Source: Moorella sp. Hama-1 (lineage in GTDB: Bacteria; Bacillota; DSM-521; Neomoorellales; Neomoorellaceae). Taken from it: 64,000 nt of DNA. Positions 8,659 to 17,120 of the stretch are shown one piece after another. The notes under the pieces were generated by a model, which was given only the letters and a program-made list of their open reading frames with translations, searched no databases and was not told where the DNA came from. The stretch covers positions 2,042,501 to 2,106,500 of the forward strand of contig NZ_AP024620.1 in assembly GCF_023734095.1 (NCBI RefSeq), written 5' to 3'. A program made the position numbers and the translations under genes. The stretch's first letter is position 1, and the number at the start of each line of letters is the position of its first letter.

Positions 8659-9195
8659 TTAAAGTACCAGGTTTTTTAAGTCCAGGGGGTTCGGTGCTAT
8701 GGTAACTCCCGGCCAGGTTGCCAGCCTGGAAATATTGCCGACGTCGATGGGCCGGGGGAGCAACTGGACCCGGATACCGCCGGGGGCCACGGATACTTCT
8801 TCTCCCGGCATATCGGTTGGCAGAATTATAACCGGCACCCGGCACTTGCCGGCATGGGCGAACAAGTTGGTCACCAGGCTATCGGCTATACCCCAGGCCA
8901 TTTTGGCAACCGAGTTGGAGGTGGCCGGGGCGATAACCACCAAGCGGTAATACCCCCGGTACAGCCCGGTTACCGGCCGGGAAGCCCCGGTATGATCCCA
9001 GTACAACCGGTGGCCGGTGGCTGTTAAGGATTCCAGCAGCCCATAACTCCTTAGCACCTCGCGGCCGGCGCGGGAAATAAAAACGTCGACCGCCTTGAGT
9101 TCTTTTAAAATATCCAGGCACTGGTGGAGAAAATGGCCCGCTCCAGTAATACCCCAGGCAATTCGCCCCTGGTATTCAAATTTTTGTTGCCCCAT
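8659..9195 (-). CDS. Flavoprotein, probable dihydromethanopterin reductase (DmrB/AfpA-like)
   Basis: A 178-residue flavoprotein-fold protein starting MGQQKFEYQGRIAWGITGAG, followed by ISRAGREVLRSYGL, VVIAPATSNSVAKMAWGIADSLVTN, VPVIILPTDMPG and a GGIRVQLLPRPID block. These are features of the archaeoflavoprotein/DmrB family, whose members reduce dihydromethanopterin to H4MPT with FMN. The ATG at 9195 is preferred; it overlaps the beta-RFAP synthase gene by 20 bp. An upstream in-frame start would overlap about 80 bp. The Shine-Dalgarno sequence is weak, consistent with coupled translation. Confidence 0.83.
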   Translation of the reverse strand: MGQQKFEYQGRIAWGITGAGHFLHQCLDILKELKAVDVFISRAGREVLRSYGLLESLTATGHRLYWDHTGASRPVTGLYRGYYRLVVIAPATSNSVAKMAWGIADSLVTNLFAHAGKCRVPVIILPTDMPGEEVSVAPGGIRVQLLPRPIDVGNISRLATWPGVTIAPNPLDLKNLVL

Positions 9196-10207
9196 AGTAC
9201 TCGAACCTGCTGTTACTCTCTTTCTCCGCGACTTTGCACCAGCCCCAACTGGCACCTTGATTCCGCCCCCGGGCTACCCACACGTCCCCTCTACCCGAAA
9301 GATAGGACCGGGCCGCCTTTTCCAGAATGGCCAGTTTTTCTTCAGAGGCAAAGCCGTAAACTGTCGGCCCCCAGGAGCTTTGCCCGACTCCGGCCGCCCC
9401 TGCCGACAGGAGGAGTTCTGCGAGTTCGGCTCCTTCCCGGGTGGCAAAAACCCCTCCCTGGACGGGTGCAAAATATGAACCGATAATTTGCTGCATCTCA
9501 GTGACCCCTTCCCCAAAAAGAGCGAGATTCTTTTCGACCAGGGCCGGCAGGACCTTCATAAGCACCAGGCGGCAAAGCCTGCCGGAGAGCTCCTCAGCCA
9601 TCGGCGGCAGTGATTGAAATGCCAGTTTTTCTTTGCTGCCGCTAATTCTCTCCTGCTTATGGGGTGTTGCCAGGACGATACCCCATTCCCGAGGAAAAGG
9701 TAGACAGGCGACAACCGGGGGCACCTGGAAAGGGGTTTCACCGGCGCCGTTCCGGCGCGCTGCCGGCATACCGCCGTCCACCAGGAAACCGCCCCGGGTG
9801 AAGACGGCCACGCCAATGCCGGAACGGCTGCCTTCCCGGTCCGTAAGCCGGGCCAGTTCCATTATCGCCGGTTGCAAACCGTAAACGCGAGTGAGGGCCA
9901 GGCCAAGGGCCAGGGAAAGCTGGGTTCCTGACCCCAGCCCGCTGTGGGCCGGGAAGGAGCTGGCAATTTGAATCTTTGCGCCGGGTAAACCATAATGCCG
10001 GCAATACTGCCGGGCAATGGCCAGGGCCCTATCCACTTCTTCCTCCGGACCGGCGATATTTAGGTCTTTATCCGGCTGGGCGCTGATTTCCAGGCAGGGC
10101 CGATCTACAGCCAGGCCTATACCCCCGTACAGGCGGCCCATCGAGCCGTTGAGGTCCAGTTGACCCAGGTGCAGGCGGGCGCTGGTCTTAACCCGAAAAA
10201 TCGGCAT
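9176..10207 (-). CDS. mptG: Beta-ribofuranosylaminobenzene 5'-phosphate synthase
   Basis: Catalyses the first committed step of methanopterin synthesis: condensation of PRPP with 4-hydroxybenzoate or p-aminobenzoate with loss of CO2 and PPi. The 343-residue GHMP-kinase-fold protein begins FRVKTSARLHLGQLDLNGSMGRLYGGIGLAVD. It has the glycine-rich GHMP motif in SSFPAHSGLGSGTQLSLALG (about residue 92) and a late GAAGVGQSSWGPTVYGF block, all typical of beta-RFAP synthase. Its presence indicates that the cell makes its own H4MPT-type cofactor rather than borrowing folate. Confidence 0.92.
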   Translation of the reverse strand: MPIFRVKTSARLHLGQLDLNGSMGRLYGGIGLAVDRPCLEISAQPDKDLNIAGPEEEVDRALAIARQYCRHYGLPGAKIQIASSFPAHSGLGSGTQLSLALGLALTRVYGLQPAIMELARLTDREGSRSGIGVAVFTRGGFLVDGGMPAARRNGAGETPFQVPPVVACLPFPREWGIVLATPHKQERISGSKEKLAFQSLPPMAEELSGRLCRLVLMKVLPALVEKNLALFGEGVTEMQQIIGSYFAPVQGGVFATREGAELAELLLSAGAAGVGQSSWGPTVYGFASEEKLAILEKAARSYLSGRGDVWVARGRNQGASWGWCKVAEKESNSRFEYYGATKI

Positions 10208-10251
10208 TTATGCATCACCTGTTGCCCAGAGTATGGCCGGCTATGCCCGGG

Positions 10252-10280
10252 GCAGGCCCCCCTTTGCCGGGAGGGCCTGC
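10252..10280. other. Intergenic inverted repeat between aquaporin and mptG genes
   Basis: GCAGGCCC (10252-10259) and GGGCCTGC (10273-10280) form a perfect 8-bp stem with a 13-base loop. There is no T-run after it on the minus strand, so it is not a clear terminator. It may protect or process the operon mRNA. Confidence 0.5.
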
Positions 10281-10304
10281 CTGCCATTTTTCTCTCCCGG
10301 AAAG

Positions 10305-11051
10305 TTACCCTTCCTTGACAACAGCGTCGTAAATCCAGACGGCAATAATTGCCCCCACGATGGGTGCCAGCAGGTATATCCAGAAGACAGGCCAGTTGTT
10401 GGGCCCGCCAGCCAGGCTGTCAATCAGATAAGGCCCGAAGGTACGGGCGGGGTTAATCCCTTGTCCGGAAACATTACCTAAAGTTGTAATTACGCCTCCC
10501 ACGATAAGTCCGATAATCAATCCCGCCCAACCCTGGGGGGCACGTTTATCGACTGCGATCCCCATGATGGTCAACATCAGGATAAATGTTCCTACTGCTT
10601 CGGCAATAAAAACCTGGCTCAAACTGATACCGGGGAAAGGTCCCGGGGCACCGAGGCCGCCGACTGTAGCCCCTTTCATACCCAGCATAGCCAGTAAGGT
10701 CAGGGCACCGAAGGCCGCACCGCCGAACTGGGCGATTAAATAGGGTATAACTTCAGCCGCCGGGAAGCGCTTGCTGGCCCAGAGGGCGATAGTTACCGCC
10801 GGGTTAAAATGCGCGCCAGATACGGGACCAAAAATATAAATTCCCGCCGCAATTACAATTGCAAAGGCCAGGCCTATGGAAAGCCAGTCTCCCAGCCCCC
10901 CCAGGGCGCCGATACCTATATTGAACTGGGAAGCCGCTTTTTCCCCCTGGGCCAGCATGAGGGTTACAGCGGCAGCCCCGGCGCCGACTACTACCAGCAT
11001 CCAGGTGCCAATGAATTCCGCGCAAAATTTTTTGATCATAGAAGCCTGCAT
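10305..11051 (-). CDS. Aquaporin / MIP-family channel
   Basis: A 248-residue membrane channel with six predicted transmembrane segments and the two half-helix motifs HFNPAVT (about residue 83) and GINPARTFGP (about residue 210). The second includes the selectivity-filter arginine. It conducts water or a small neutral solute. It lies between the DUF2193 gene and mptG on the same strand, with gaps of about 100 bp, so it is probably in the same operon. A C1 compound such as methanol as the physiological cargo would fit the surroundings but is only inference; the sequence alone does not separate water from glycerol channels. Confidence 0.88.
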   Translation of the reverse strand: MQASMIKKFCAEFIGTWMLVVVGAGAAAVTLMLAQGEKAASQFNIGIGALGGLGDWLSIGLAFAIVIAAGIYIFGPVSGAHFNPAVTIALWASKRFPAAEVIPYLIAQFGGAAFGALTLLAMLGMKGATVGGLGAPGPFPGISLSQVFIAEAVGTFILMLTIMGIAVDKRAPQGWAGLIIGLIVGGVITTLGNVSGQGINPARTFGPYLIDSLAGGPNNWPVFWIYLLAPIVGAIIAVWIYDAVVKEG

Positions 11052-11154
11052 CCCAAACCCTCCCCTGAAGAATTAGACAAGGAGAATTCGTGGAGAAAGG
11101 ATGGGCGGGAGCCCCTCCGGGCAACCTGCCCACCCTATTTCGTAATTGTCGAGA

Positions 11155-12636
11155 TCAAACCGATTGCTTCCAATTGCAATAATCATGTCGCTTAATCAAA
11201 GTAGTAACGGCACAATCCTTGCAAACCCTTGCCGGGGAACCAGGTGTTTGGGGATCCAGGGCGATAATATTAGTCATCAAGGTGGCGGTAACCGGCTCGC
11301 TGGTCAGGAGACAGGGGAAATCCGCTAAACGCATCAATGAAGAGAAACGTACCGTAATGGCACAGGCAGGATAAGTATAACGCTGCGGGTTGGTAATAAC
11401 ATCATTGGCGTCAATGGGATCAAGTTGTACCGGAATACCTCGTACTTTACCGCCAGCACCTATCGGGCTTACCTCTAGTATCTTGCTGCCGCGGTGGAGC
11501 ATATCCAGGAAATCACAATTGTGGAGTTCGGCCGCCGCACCGCGGTTGGGATATTTCTGAACATAGTTGAAGAAGCGCTTAGTTAAAAGATCGATAACCA
11601 TGGGAACAGTGAAACCATCTTTTTCTAAAATATAGGCTACGGCAGCGGCCGAAGAGCCCGTGGCCACACTCAGGACATCATACTGGCTCTTAAAGCCCTG
11701 TTCCAAGCCAACGTTCAAAGTTTTCTCCATTACTTCCGTTACGGCCTCGATAATGGCCATGGTCATATCATCTTTAGCCATATTGAACATTGATTGGGCT
11801 ATGTGGTGAGCCACGTCACCGACACAGTAGGCAGGTACGGTGACTATGTTCCCATAATGGACCCCGGCATCTACGGCTGCTTTAACAGCGGGGCGCATCC
11901 TTTCTTTATACATTTCCATGTACTTCTTAACGTCAAAAGAGGAATGCCCTGCTTCAATCATCAACCTGGTTTGGGCTTCAATGGGCCGATCGTAAACCAG
12001 TTGCAGCATGGCAATTTCTTCTTTGACTGCTTCAGACGCCGTCTTACCAGCCTCAATGGCCGCGGCAAAGGCGGCACCAATACCGTATGAGGTATTCATA
12101 CCCCAAGATTTGGCGGAAAGGATGGCCTTCTTGTAGTCCTTATCTATATCCAGTCCCCGCAGAATATCATTAACCACATTACTGGTCGAGCCCGGGCAAT
12201 AGGCAAAGTCTACCACACATGTGGGTCCATAGAAGCCGCCATAGCGGCGGATAGCCTCCCTCCCCACCAGGGCCTCATTGGCAGCAATGGCAGCAATAAA
12301 TTTTTCTACCGCCTGGCGGAAAGCCGGATCTAGTTCGTAGAGAATCTCCAAAATAGCCGGAGTCTGATAATGTTCTACAAAGGGGTCGTCTTCAGGCCGT
12401 ACAGTCTCAGTCAACTGGTTCAAAATATCATAGTGAGCGTTAACCGAATCAACATGCAAACGAATAACTTCAGGGCTCTGTCCCTCTCCTACCTTCATGC
12501 CATTGACGGCGTCAACGTAAGGTTTGGCATCGGTGATTTTGAAAACACCACCTCTTTTGGCCTTGATGACCTCAACGTCTGCCTTCTGAGCAGCCATGGC
12601 TTCGGCCACCATTTTGGCGTATACCGCCTGCGACAT
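11155..12636 (-). CDS. DUF2193 family protein
   Basis: A 493-residue soluble protein of the DUF2193 family, known mainly from methanogenic archaea; no reaction is established. Visible features are a conserved cysteine-bearing block GFYGPTCVVDFAYCPGSTSN (about residue 132), SAKSWGMNTSYGIGAAFAAA, YCVGDVAHHIAQSMFNMAKDD, and a C-terminal CKDCAVTTLIKRHDYC that could bind metal. It is the first gene downstream of a perfect sigma-54 promoter and is followed by the aquaporin and methanopterin genes. A role in handling a C1 substrate or the H4MPT/methanofuran pathway is inferred from context only. Confidence 0.78.
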   Translation of the reverse strand: MSQAVYAKMVAEAMAAQKADVEVIKAKRGGVFKITDAKPYVDAVNGMKVGEGQSPEVIRLHVDSVNAHYDILNQLTETVRPEDDPFVEHYQTPAILEILYELDPAFRQAVEKFIAAIAANEALVGREAIRRYGGFYGPTCVVDFAYCPGSTSNVVNDILRGLDIDKDYKKAILSAKSWGMNTSYGIGAAFAAAIEAGKTASEAVKEEIAMLQLVYDRPIEAQTRLMIEAGHSSFDVKKYMEMYKERMRPAVKAAVDAGVHYGNIVTVPAYCVGDVAHHIAQSMFNMAKDDMTMAIIEAVTEVMEKTLNVGLEQGFKSQYDVLSVATGSSAAAVAYILEKDGFTVPMVIDLLTKRFFNYVQKYPNRGAAAELHNCDFLDMLHRGSKILEVSPIGAGGKVRGIPVQLDPIDANDVITNPQRYTYPACAITVRFSSLMRLADFPCLLTSEPVTATLMTNIIALDPQTPGSPARVCKDCAVTTLIKRHDYCNWKQSV

Positions 12637-12696
12637 ACCATCAACCTCCCGAAGAAAGTTTTTCGTGGTGCGACCCGGGCACCATTATTTTATAAA

Positions 12697-12712
12697 TGCA
12701 AGTACCGTGCCA
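12697..12712 (-). promoter_or_regulatory. Sigma-54 (-24/-12) promoter of the DUF2193-led operon
   Basis: On the minus strand the sequence is TGGCACGGTACTTGCA, a full match to the sigma-54 consensus TGGCAC-N5-TTGC. It lies 60 bases upstream of the DUF2193 start and just beyond the end of the sigma-54 activator gene. Further upstream, GATCAG (12755-12760) and CTGATC (12772-12777) form an inverted repeat that could be the activator's binding site. Confidence 0.88.
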
Positions 12713-12754
12713 AGCATAAAATTAATTGAAAAACGCGCTTCACGTATAAATTTG

Positions 12755-12777
12755 GATCAGCGGGAGTCCTCCTGATC
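12755..12777. promoter_or_regulatory. Inverted repeat, possible upstream activator site
   Basis: GATCAG and CTGATC are separated by 11 bases, about 45-60 bases upstream of the -24 element. The position suits an enhancer-binding protein site, but the repeat is short and could be chance. Confidence 0.35.
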
Positions 12778-12886
12778 GCTCCATAAAGGAACACCCAAGA
12801 TGCAGTCGGAGTTAACCGAAGATATATTCTTCCTCTCTTTATTCTAAATTAAACCATAATAATACATGTTCCAAAACGGATCGGAG

Positions 12887-14869
12887 CTAGCGGCGAGGAA
12901 TGGGAATGGAGTATTTCTTCAATTTACGATAAAGGGTATTACGGCCGATACCTAAGATAGCCGCGCACTGGGAAATATTCCCTCCAGTCTCTTTTAGAGT
13001 TTCCAGTATCAGCTTTTCCTCGTATTTTTCCAGGGATACCAAATTTGTCTCCCTGATCTTGCCGTTGCTTGCAAGTAACTGTAAGGGTTCTGGTAAATGC
13101 TCAAGGGTAATGGTCTTACCCCGGGCCAGGTTGACTGCCCTTTCTATTGCATTAGAGAGTTCCCGTACGTTTCCCGGCCACCAGTAGCTCTCCAAAGCCC
13201 GGGCTGTCGCAGGATCAAGATTGCACGGGGCTAACTTAAGCATGGAGGAAAATTTTTGGATAAAATAATTCGCCAGCAGGATTACATCCCCTTCCCGGTC
13301 CCGTAAGGGGGGAATGGCCAGGCAAATAACGTTGAGGCGATAGTAAAGATCATTACGGAAATTGCCTTTCTCTACCTCTTTTTTTAAATTCCTGTTGGTA
13401 GCGGCAATGACCCTGATATTAACCGGTATAGGCGTAAGGCCGCCGACACGAACAACTTGTTTTTCCTGAAGAACACGGAGCAGGGACACTTGCGTTTCCA
13501 GGGGCATATCGCTAACCTCATCGAGGAAAATGGTGCCTTCATTTGCCAGCTCGAATTTGCCGGGACGACCGCCTCGTTTTGCCCCGGTAAAGGCCCCCTC
13601 TTCATAGCCAAAGAGTTCGCTCTCCAAAAGATCCCGCGGAATAGCCCCGCAGTTGATAGCTACAAAGGGCCCCTTCGCAACCGGACTGGCATTGTGAATA
13701 GCCTGGGCAAACATCTCTTTCCCGGTGCCGCTTTCACCTTCCAGGAGTACGGAAGACATGCTGAGGGCCACTGCTTTAGCGGTTTGAATGGTCCGGCGTA
13801 AAGCAGGGCTATGGCCGAGGATGTCGTCAAAGGTAAACTGGGCCCTGGCTCCTACCATTCTGGTAACCAAACGCTGGACGCTTTTCATGGCGCGTAAGGT
13901 AATAACGCCGCCATAAATTTTTCGTTCCTGATCCATAATCGGTCTACCAGTCAGTAAAAACTGGAGACGTCCATGGTTTGTATCCAAAAAAACTTCCTGG
14001 TCATTTATGGCCCGCTGGCCTGTGAGAAGATTATCAATGATGCCTGGCAACCCGAGAATTTTATTTATAGGTTGTCCCACACAATCTTCAGCCGCAATAC
14101 CCAGCATTTTAACGGCAACATGATTCATCTTGGTTATTTGCCCGTATTTATCAAACGATATGAGGCCTTCGGACATGGAATCAATAATTGCAGTAATATT
14201 ATTGTAGGATCTGGTAATTTCAGCGCCGGCCGCTTCCAACCGCAGTTGGTTTTCGATAGCTTGTACGGCAGCTACTACCATGCCCAGGGTATGAGCATGG
14301 GCGCGACGATAATCACCGGAAACATCGAGGATGCCAAGCATCTCTCCATTTTCGCCATGGATCGGGGCAGCAGAGCAGGTCAGCCAGTGATTGGCGCGGC
14401 AATAATGTTCGGTGGCATATACCTGCAGGTGTTTCTGTTCGATTTTTACTAAACCCATGGCATTGGTTCCTTTGGTTTCTTCGTCCCAAAATTCTCCTAT
14501 TTGAAAATGATAATCCCGGTTTAATATCTCCTGATCCCCCATAAGTTCAAGAATACAGGCTTCTTTATCAAGAAGGACCACGACAAAACCGGAACCCTTA
14601 ACCAGCCGGTAGAGATTTTCCAGAAAAGGCGCGGCGACTTCAATCAATCGCTGATAATGTTTGCGCCGGGCTTTTATCTCTGGTTCGGGCAACCGCATGG
14701 CAATCGGTTTTTCCGGGTTCAATTTTTTTTCAAGGCAACGCTGCCAGGAACGGAAAATCATCGAATTAATATACCCAGCGATTGTTTCCGGGTTTTCGCC
14801 CTTGATCACCATTTTTTCCCAATAAAAATATGTTTCTTTTTCATGCGATTCCCTCATTAGAACATTCAC
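12887..14869 (-). CDS. Sigma-54-dependent activator, GAF-PAS-AAA+-Fis (AcoR-like)
   Basis: A 660-residue enhancer-binding protein. The N-terminal 210 residues are GAF-like and resemble AcoR-type sensors (IFRSWQRCLEKKLNPEKP, FVVVLLDKEACILELMGD, GEFWDEETKGTNAMGL). A PAS domain follows at about 225-330 (IIDSMSEGLISFDKYGQITKMN). The AAA+ domain has Walker A GESGTGKEMFAQ, the sigma-54 contact motif GAFTGA, and Walker B GTIFLDEVSDM. A Fis-type helix-turn-helix is at the end (ISQCAAILGIGRNTLYRKLKK). There is no receiver domain, so it senses a ligand directly. The adjacent perfect sigma-54 promoter makes the DUF2193/H4MPT operon its likely target. Confidence 0.92.
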   Translation of the reverse strand: MNVLMRESHEKETYFYWEKMVIKGENPETIAGYINSMIFRSWQRCLEKKLNPEKPIAMRLPEPEIKARRKHYQRLIEVAAPFLENLYRLVKGSGFVVVLLDKEACILELMGDQEILNRDYHFQIGEFWDEETKGTNAMGLVKIEQKHLQVYATEHYCRANHWLTCSAAPIHGENGEMLGILDVSGDYRRAHAHTLGMVVAAVQAIENQLRLEAAGAEITRSYNNITAIIDSMSEGLISFDKYGQITKMNHVAVKMLGIAAEDCVGQPINKILGLPGIIDNLLTGQRAINDQEVFLDTNHGRLQFLLTGRPIMDQERKIYGGVITLRAMKSVQRLVTRMVGARAQFTFDDILGHSPALRRTIQTAKAVALSMSSVLLEGESGTGKEMFAQAIHNASPVAKGPFVAINCGAIPRDLLESELFGYEEGAFTGAKRGGRPGKFELANEGTIFLDEVSDMPLETQVSLLRVLQEKQVVRVGGLTPIPVNIRVIAATNRNLKKEVEKGNFRNDLYYRLNVICLAIPPLRDREGDVILLANYFIQKFSSMLKLAPCNLDPATARALESYWWPGNVRELSNAIERAVNLARGKTITLEHLPEPLQLLASNGKIRETNLVSLEKYEEKLILETLKETGGNISQCAAILGIGRNTLYRKLKKYSIPIPRR

Positions 14870-15367
14870 CCCCTTTAAAATTACAAGTCAATCTTTCGGT
14901 TTAAGTTTAAGTACTCCCTAGGCATGGAATATGAGTTATATATCCCCCCCGAATTATATTCAAACCAAATGGTGGCATGGCTCTTCCTCCTCCTGTATTA
15001 ATTTTTAAGTATATTTTACCAGGCTCGTCTGTTCCTGACTAGCATCTTCTACCCGGTAGGAAGGCCCCGCATAAGTTTCATTATACCGCTACGGCCAGGG
15101 CTTCGGGCGTGCCCAGACCCCCTGGCCAGGAGCTGCCTCATCCCTGATGTATAGTTAGACCGGCCGCTGTCCTGTTTTGTGTCCACCTTCACAATTAAGT
15201 ATAATTTAACGCAGTCGATATTACCGGGAAAAAGATACTTTTCCCGTAACCCGGACATAAATACTCGTACCGGCATTCCAAAAAGGAATATTAGACATAG
15301 CAGGATTTAATATGGTAACAACGAATCTTTAGATTACGTATCAAAAGAGAAGGAGTGAGGAGTAACA
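14870..15367. other. Intergenic region without recognised gene
   Basis: About 500 bases between the divergently transcribed activator gene (minus) and the yeeE-like gene (plus). It should hold promoters for both. I see no convincing coding frame. TGGCATGGCTCTTCC at 14973 is only a weak sigma-54-like match on the plus strand and lies nearly 400 bases from the next start. Confidence 0.5.
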
Positions 15368-16612
15368 TTGATAACATTGATCAATAAGACGGTTTTAAAT
15401 GGCAGGGACAAACAAATTTATGTATGGCAATATGTATGGCAATCCATAAGGGGCGACTGGTTAAAAGTATTTACTGAACCCTGGCCTATAGGAGCAGGCG
15501 CCGTCGCTCTTACCATTACCAATTTATTTATGTTCATGTATGCCCGGGCCCTGGGCGTCTTTCCCCAAATGGCCATGTGGGGGAGCTGGCTATATAACCT
15601 GGCAGGCCTAAAAACCGAAAGCCCGTTTACCCCCTACCCTGTAAAACCTATTTATCTGGATATGCATAGTATGATCGACATAGGTATAATAGCCGGTGCC
15701 CTGGGAGCTGCTCTCGTGGCCCGCGAGTTTAAAATTCGGAAAGAAGACTGGCGAGGTTATCTCTGGGGCGCTGCCGGTGGTATACTGATGGGTTTCGGTA
15801 CCGTCCTAATGCCCCCATGTAATGTAGGGGGATTCTGGGTAGCTACCATGGCCTTTTCTTTAAGCGGCCCCCTGTCCGCTGTAGGTCTTTTATTGGGTGC
15901 CTATGCAGGCGGCAGTATTCTGCAGCATCAAATACGCACGGCCCTGCAAAAGCTTGATTTCTCTACGGCGCCAAAGGGCGAAAAGAAAGCGGCAGAAAGT
16001 TTTTCCCATCAACCCAGGTGGGGGGGTGCAATATTTTTCCTTACGTTGCTTGTCGCTGTTATTTATTATTTTAAAGGAATGCCCAAAAATGCAGGCCTCT
16101 TTTTATTCGGCATTCTTTTCGGCCTGATTATCCAGCGTTCACGTATTTGTTTTGTAGCGGCCTTCCGTGAAATACTGGTGAGCCGGGATGGGAAAGTGAT
16201 GAAGTGGCTATTATTCAGTATGGCAATAGGAGCCATGGGCTTCGCCCTTCTTAAGGCCCACGGTTACCAGCCTGAACATATGGTTTTCCCTGCTGGATGG
16301 CATAACATTGTAGGCGGCTTCATTTTCGGCATCGGCATGGTCCTGGCCGGAGGATGCGGCGTGGGTGTCCTGGTGCGGAGCGGCGAAGGTTACACCCGTT
16401 CGTGGGTGGCGATTTTAACTGCCATGTTAACTTCCGGTGCCTGGGTCCATATTTATGGCCAGAAGGTCGGAGAGGAATGGCTGTACGGGAAACCGGTGTA
16501 CCTGCCCCAGCTATGGGGCTGGGGAGGAGCCCTGGCCTTTATCTACGGTTTTCTGCTGTTGTTTTACTTATTTATCCTCTGGGTGGAGGCTGGAAAGCAT
16601 GAAAGAGCTTAA
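15368..16612 (+). CDS. YeeE/YedE family thiosulfate/sulfur transporter
   Basis: A 414-residue integral membrane protein of the YeeE/YedE (TsuA) family, which imports thiosulfate or related sulfur species. It shows two similar halves of membrane helices. The conserved cysteines are in GTVLMPPCNVGGFW, in the RSRICFVAAFRE segment, and in VLAGGCGVGVLVRSGEG. The start is a TTG at 15368, preceded by GAAGGAGTGAGGAG at a good distance. It overlaps the following TusA-like gene by 14 bp, the usual pairing for sulfur uptake and relay. The substrate is inferred from the family. Confidence 0.88.
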   Translation: MITLINKTVLNGRDKQIYVWQYVWQSIRGDWLKVFTEPWPIGAGAVALTITNLFMFMYARALGVFPQMAMWGSWLYNLAGLKTESPFTPYPVKPIYLDMHSMIDIGIIAGALGAALVAREFKIRKEDWRGYLWGAAGGILMGFGTVLMPPCNVGGFWVATMAFSLSGPLSAVGLLLGAYAGGSILQHQIRTALQKLDFSTAPKGEKKAAESFSHQPRWGGAIFFLTLLVAVIYYFKGMPKNAGLFLFGILFGLIIQRSRICFVAAFREILVSRDGKVMKWLLFSMAIGAMGFALLKAHGYQPEHMVFPAGWHNIVGGFIFGIGMVLAGGCGVGVLVRSGEGYTRSWVAILTAMLTSGAWVHIYGQKVGEEWLYGKPVYLPQLWGWGGALAFIYGFLLLFYLFILWVEAGKHERA

Positions 16613-16853
16613 AGCAATAAAAATAAACGAAAATCATTTTGAGGTTGATATGCGGGGGTGGATGTGCCCCTATCCCAAATACGCAGTTGAAACTATTCTG
16701 GAAAGACTGCCGGCGGGAGGTTTTTTAGACCTGCTGGTCGACTGCCCCTCCGCAACTAAAGACGTTCCTGACTTGGCGCAAAAGCTGGGTTATGATGTAC
16801 AGAAGGTTGAAATTCTAAGGGATGGAGAATGGAAAATATGTCTGTATAAATGA
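16599..16853 (+). CDS. TusA-like sulfurtransferase (SirA family)
   Basis: An 84-residue protein with the sulfur-relay motif MCPYPKYAVE (about residues 22-31), where the cysteine of CPxP carries the persulfide. It also has the family pattern LDLLVDCPSATKDVPDLAQKLGY. It starts inside the end of the yeeE-like gene (ATG 16599), so the two are coupled. The role is to accept sulfur delivered by the transporter and pass it to a cytoplasmic partner. The start fits the family length of about 75-85 residues. Confidence 0.9.
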   Translation: MKELKAIKINENHFEVDMRGWMCPYPKYAVETILERLPAGGFLDLLVDCPSATKDVPDLAQKLGYDVQKVEILRDGEWKICLYK

Positions 16854-16857
16854 ACCT

Positions 16858-16890
16858 CCGCCGGGACAAACCCGGCGGCTTCTTTAATAG
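16858..16890 (+). terminator. Rho-independent terminator after the tusA-like gene
   Basis: CCGCCGGG (16858-16865), loop ACAAA, CCCGGCGG (16871-16878), then CTTCTTTAAT. The stem begins four bases after the stop codon. Confidence 0.85.
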
Positions 16891-17068
16891 CAACCGGGTT
16901 TGCCCGGACGGTCCAAGGAGTTTTTTTCTTGTAAGACCAGGTTATTCAGGAATTTGACGGATTTTTGGGTGCTATGGCCCTTGACAGATTGATATTGTCT
17001 TTATGCAACGCTAGTGTTCAAATATGGATTATCAGGTTGCGCTTACGGCTCATGTAGGGTCCAACCTC

Positions 17069-17109
17069 TAAAAAAGCCACGGCAACTACCAGTAATAGTA
17101 TGCCGCGGC
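17069..17109 (-). terminator. Terminator of the DUF3842-cooT operon
   Basis: On the minus strand GCCGCGGCA (17109-17101) pairs with TGCCGTGGC (17084-17076) with one G-U pair and is followed by six Ts. It lies just after the cooT stop. Confidence 0.8.
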
Positions 17110-17120
17110 TACATCCTGCT

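Noticed and set aside
14973-14990. Sigma-54 promoter for the yeeE-like gene
   Set aside because: TGGCATGGCTCTTCC lacks the TTGC of the -12 box and is almost 400 bases from the start codon.
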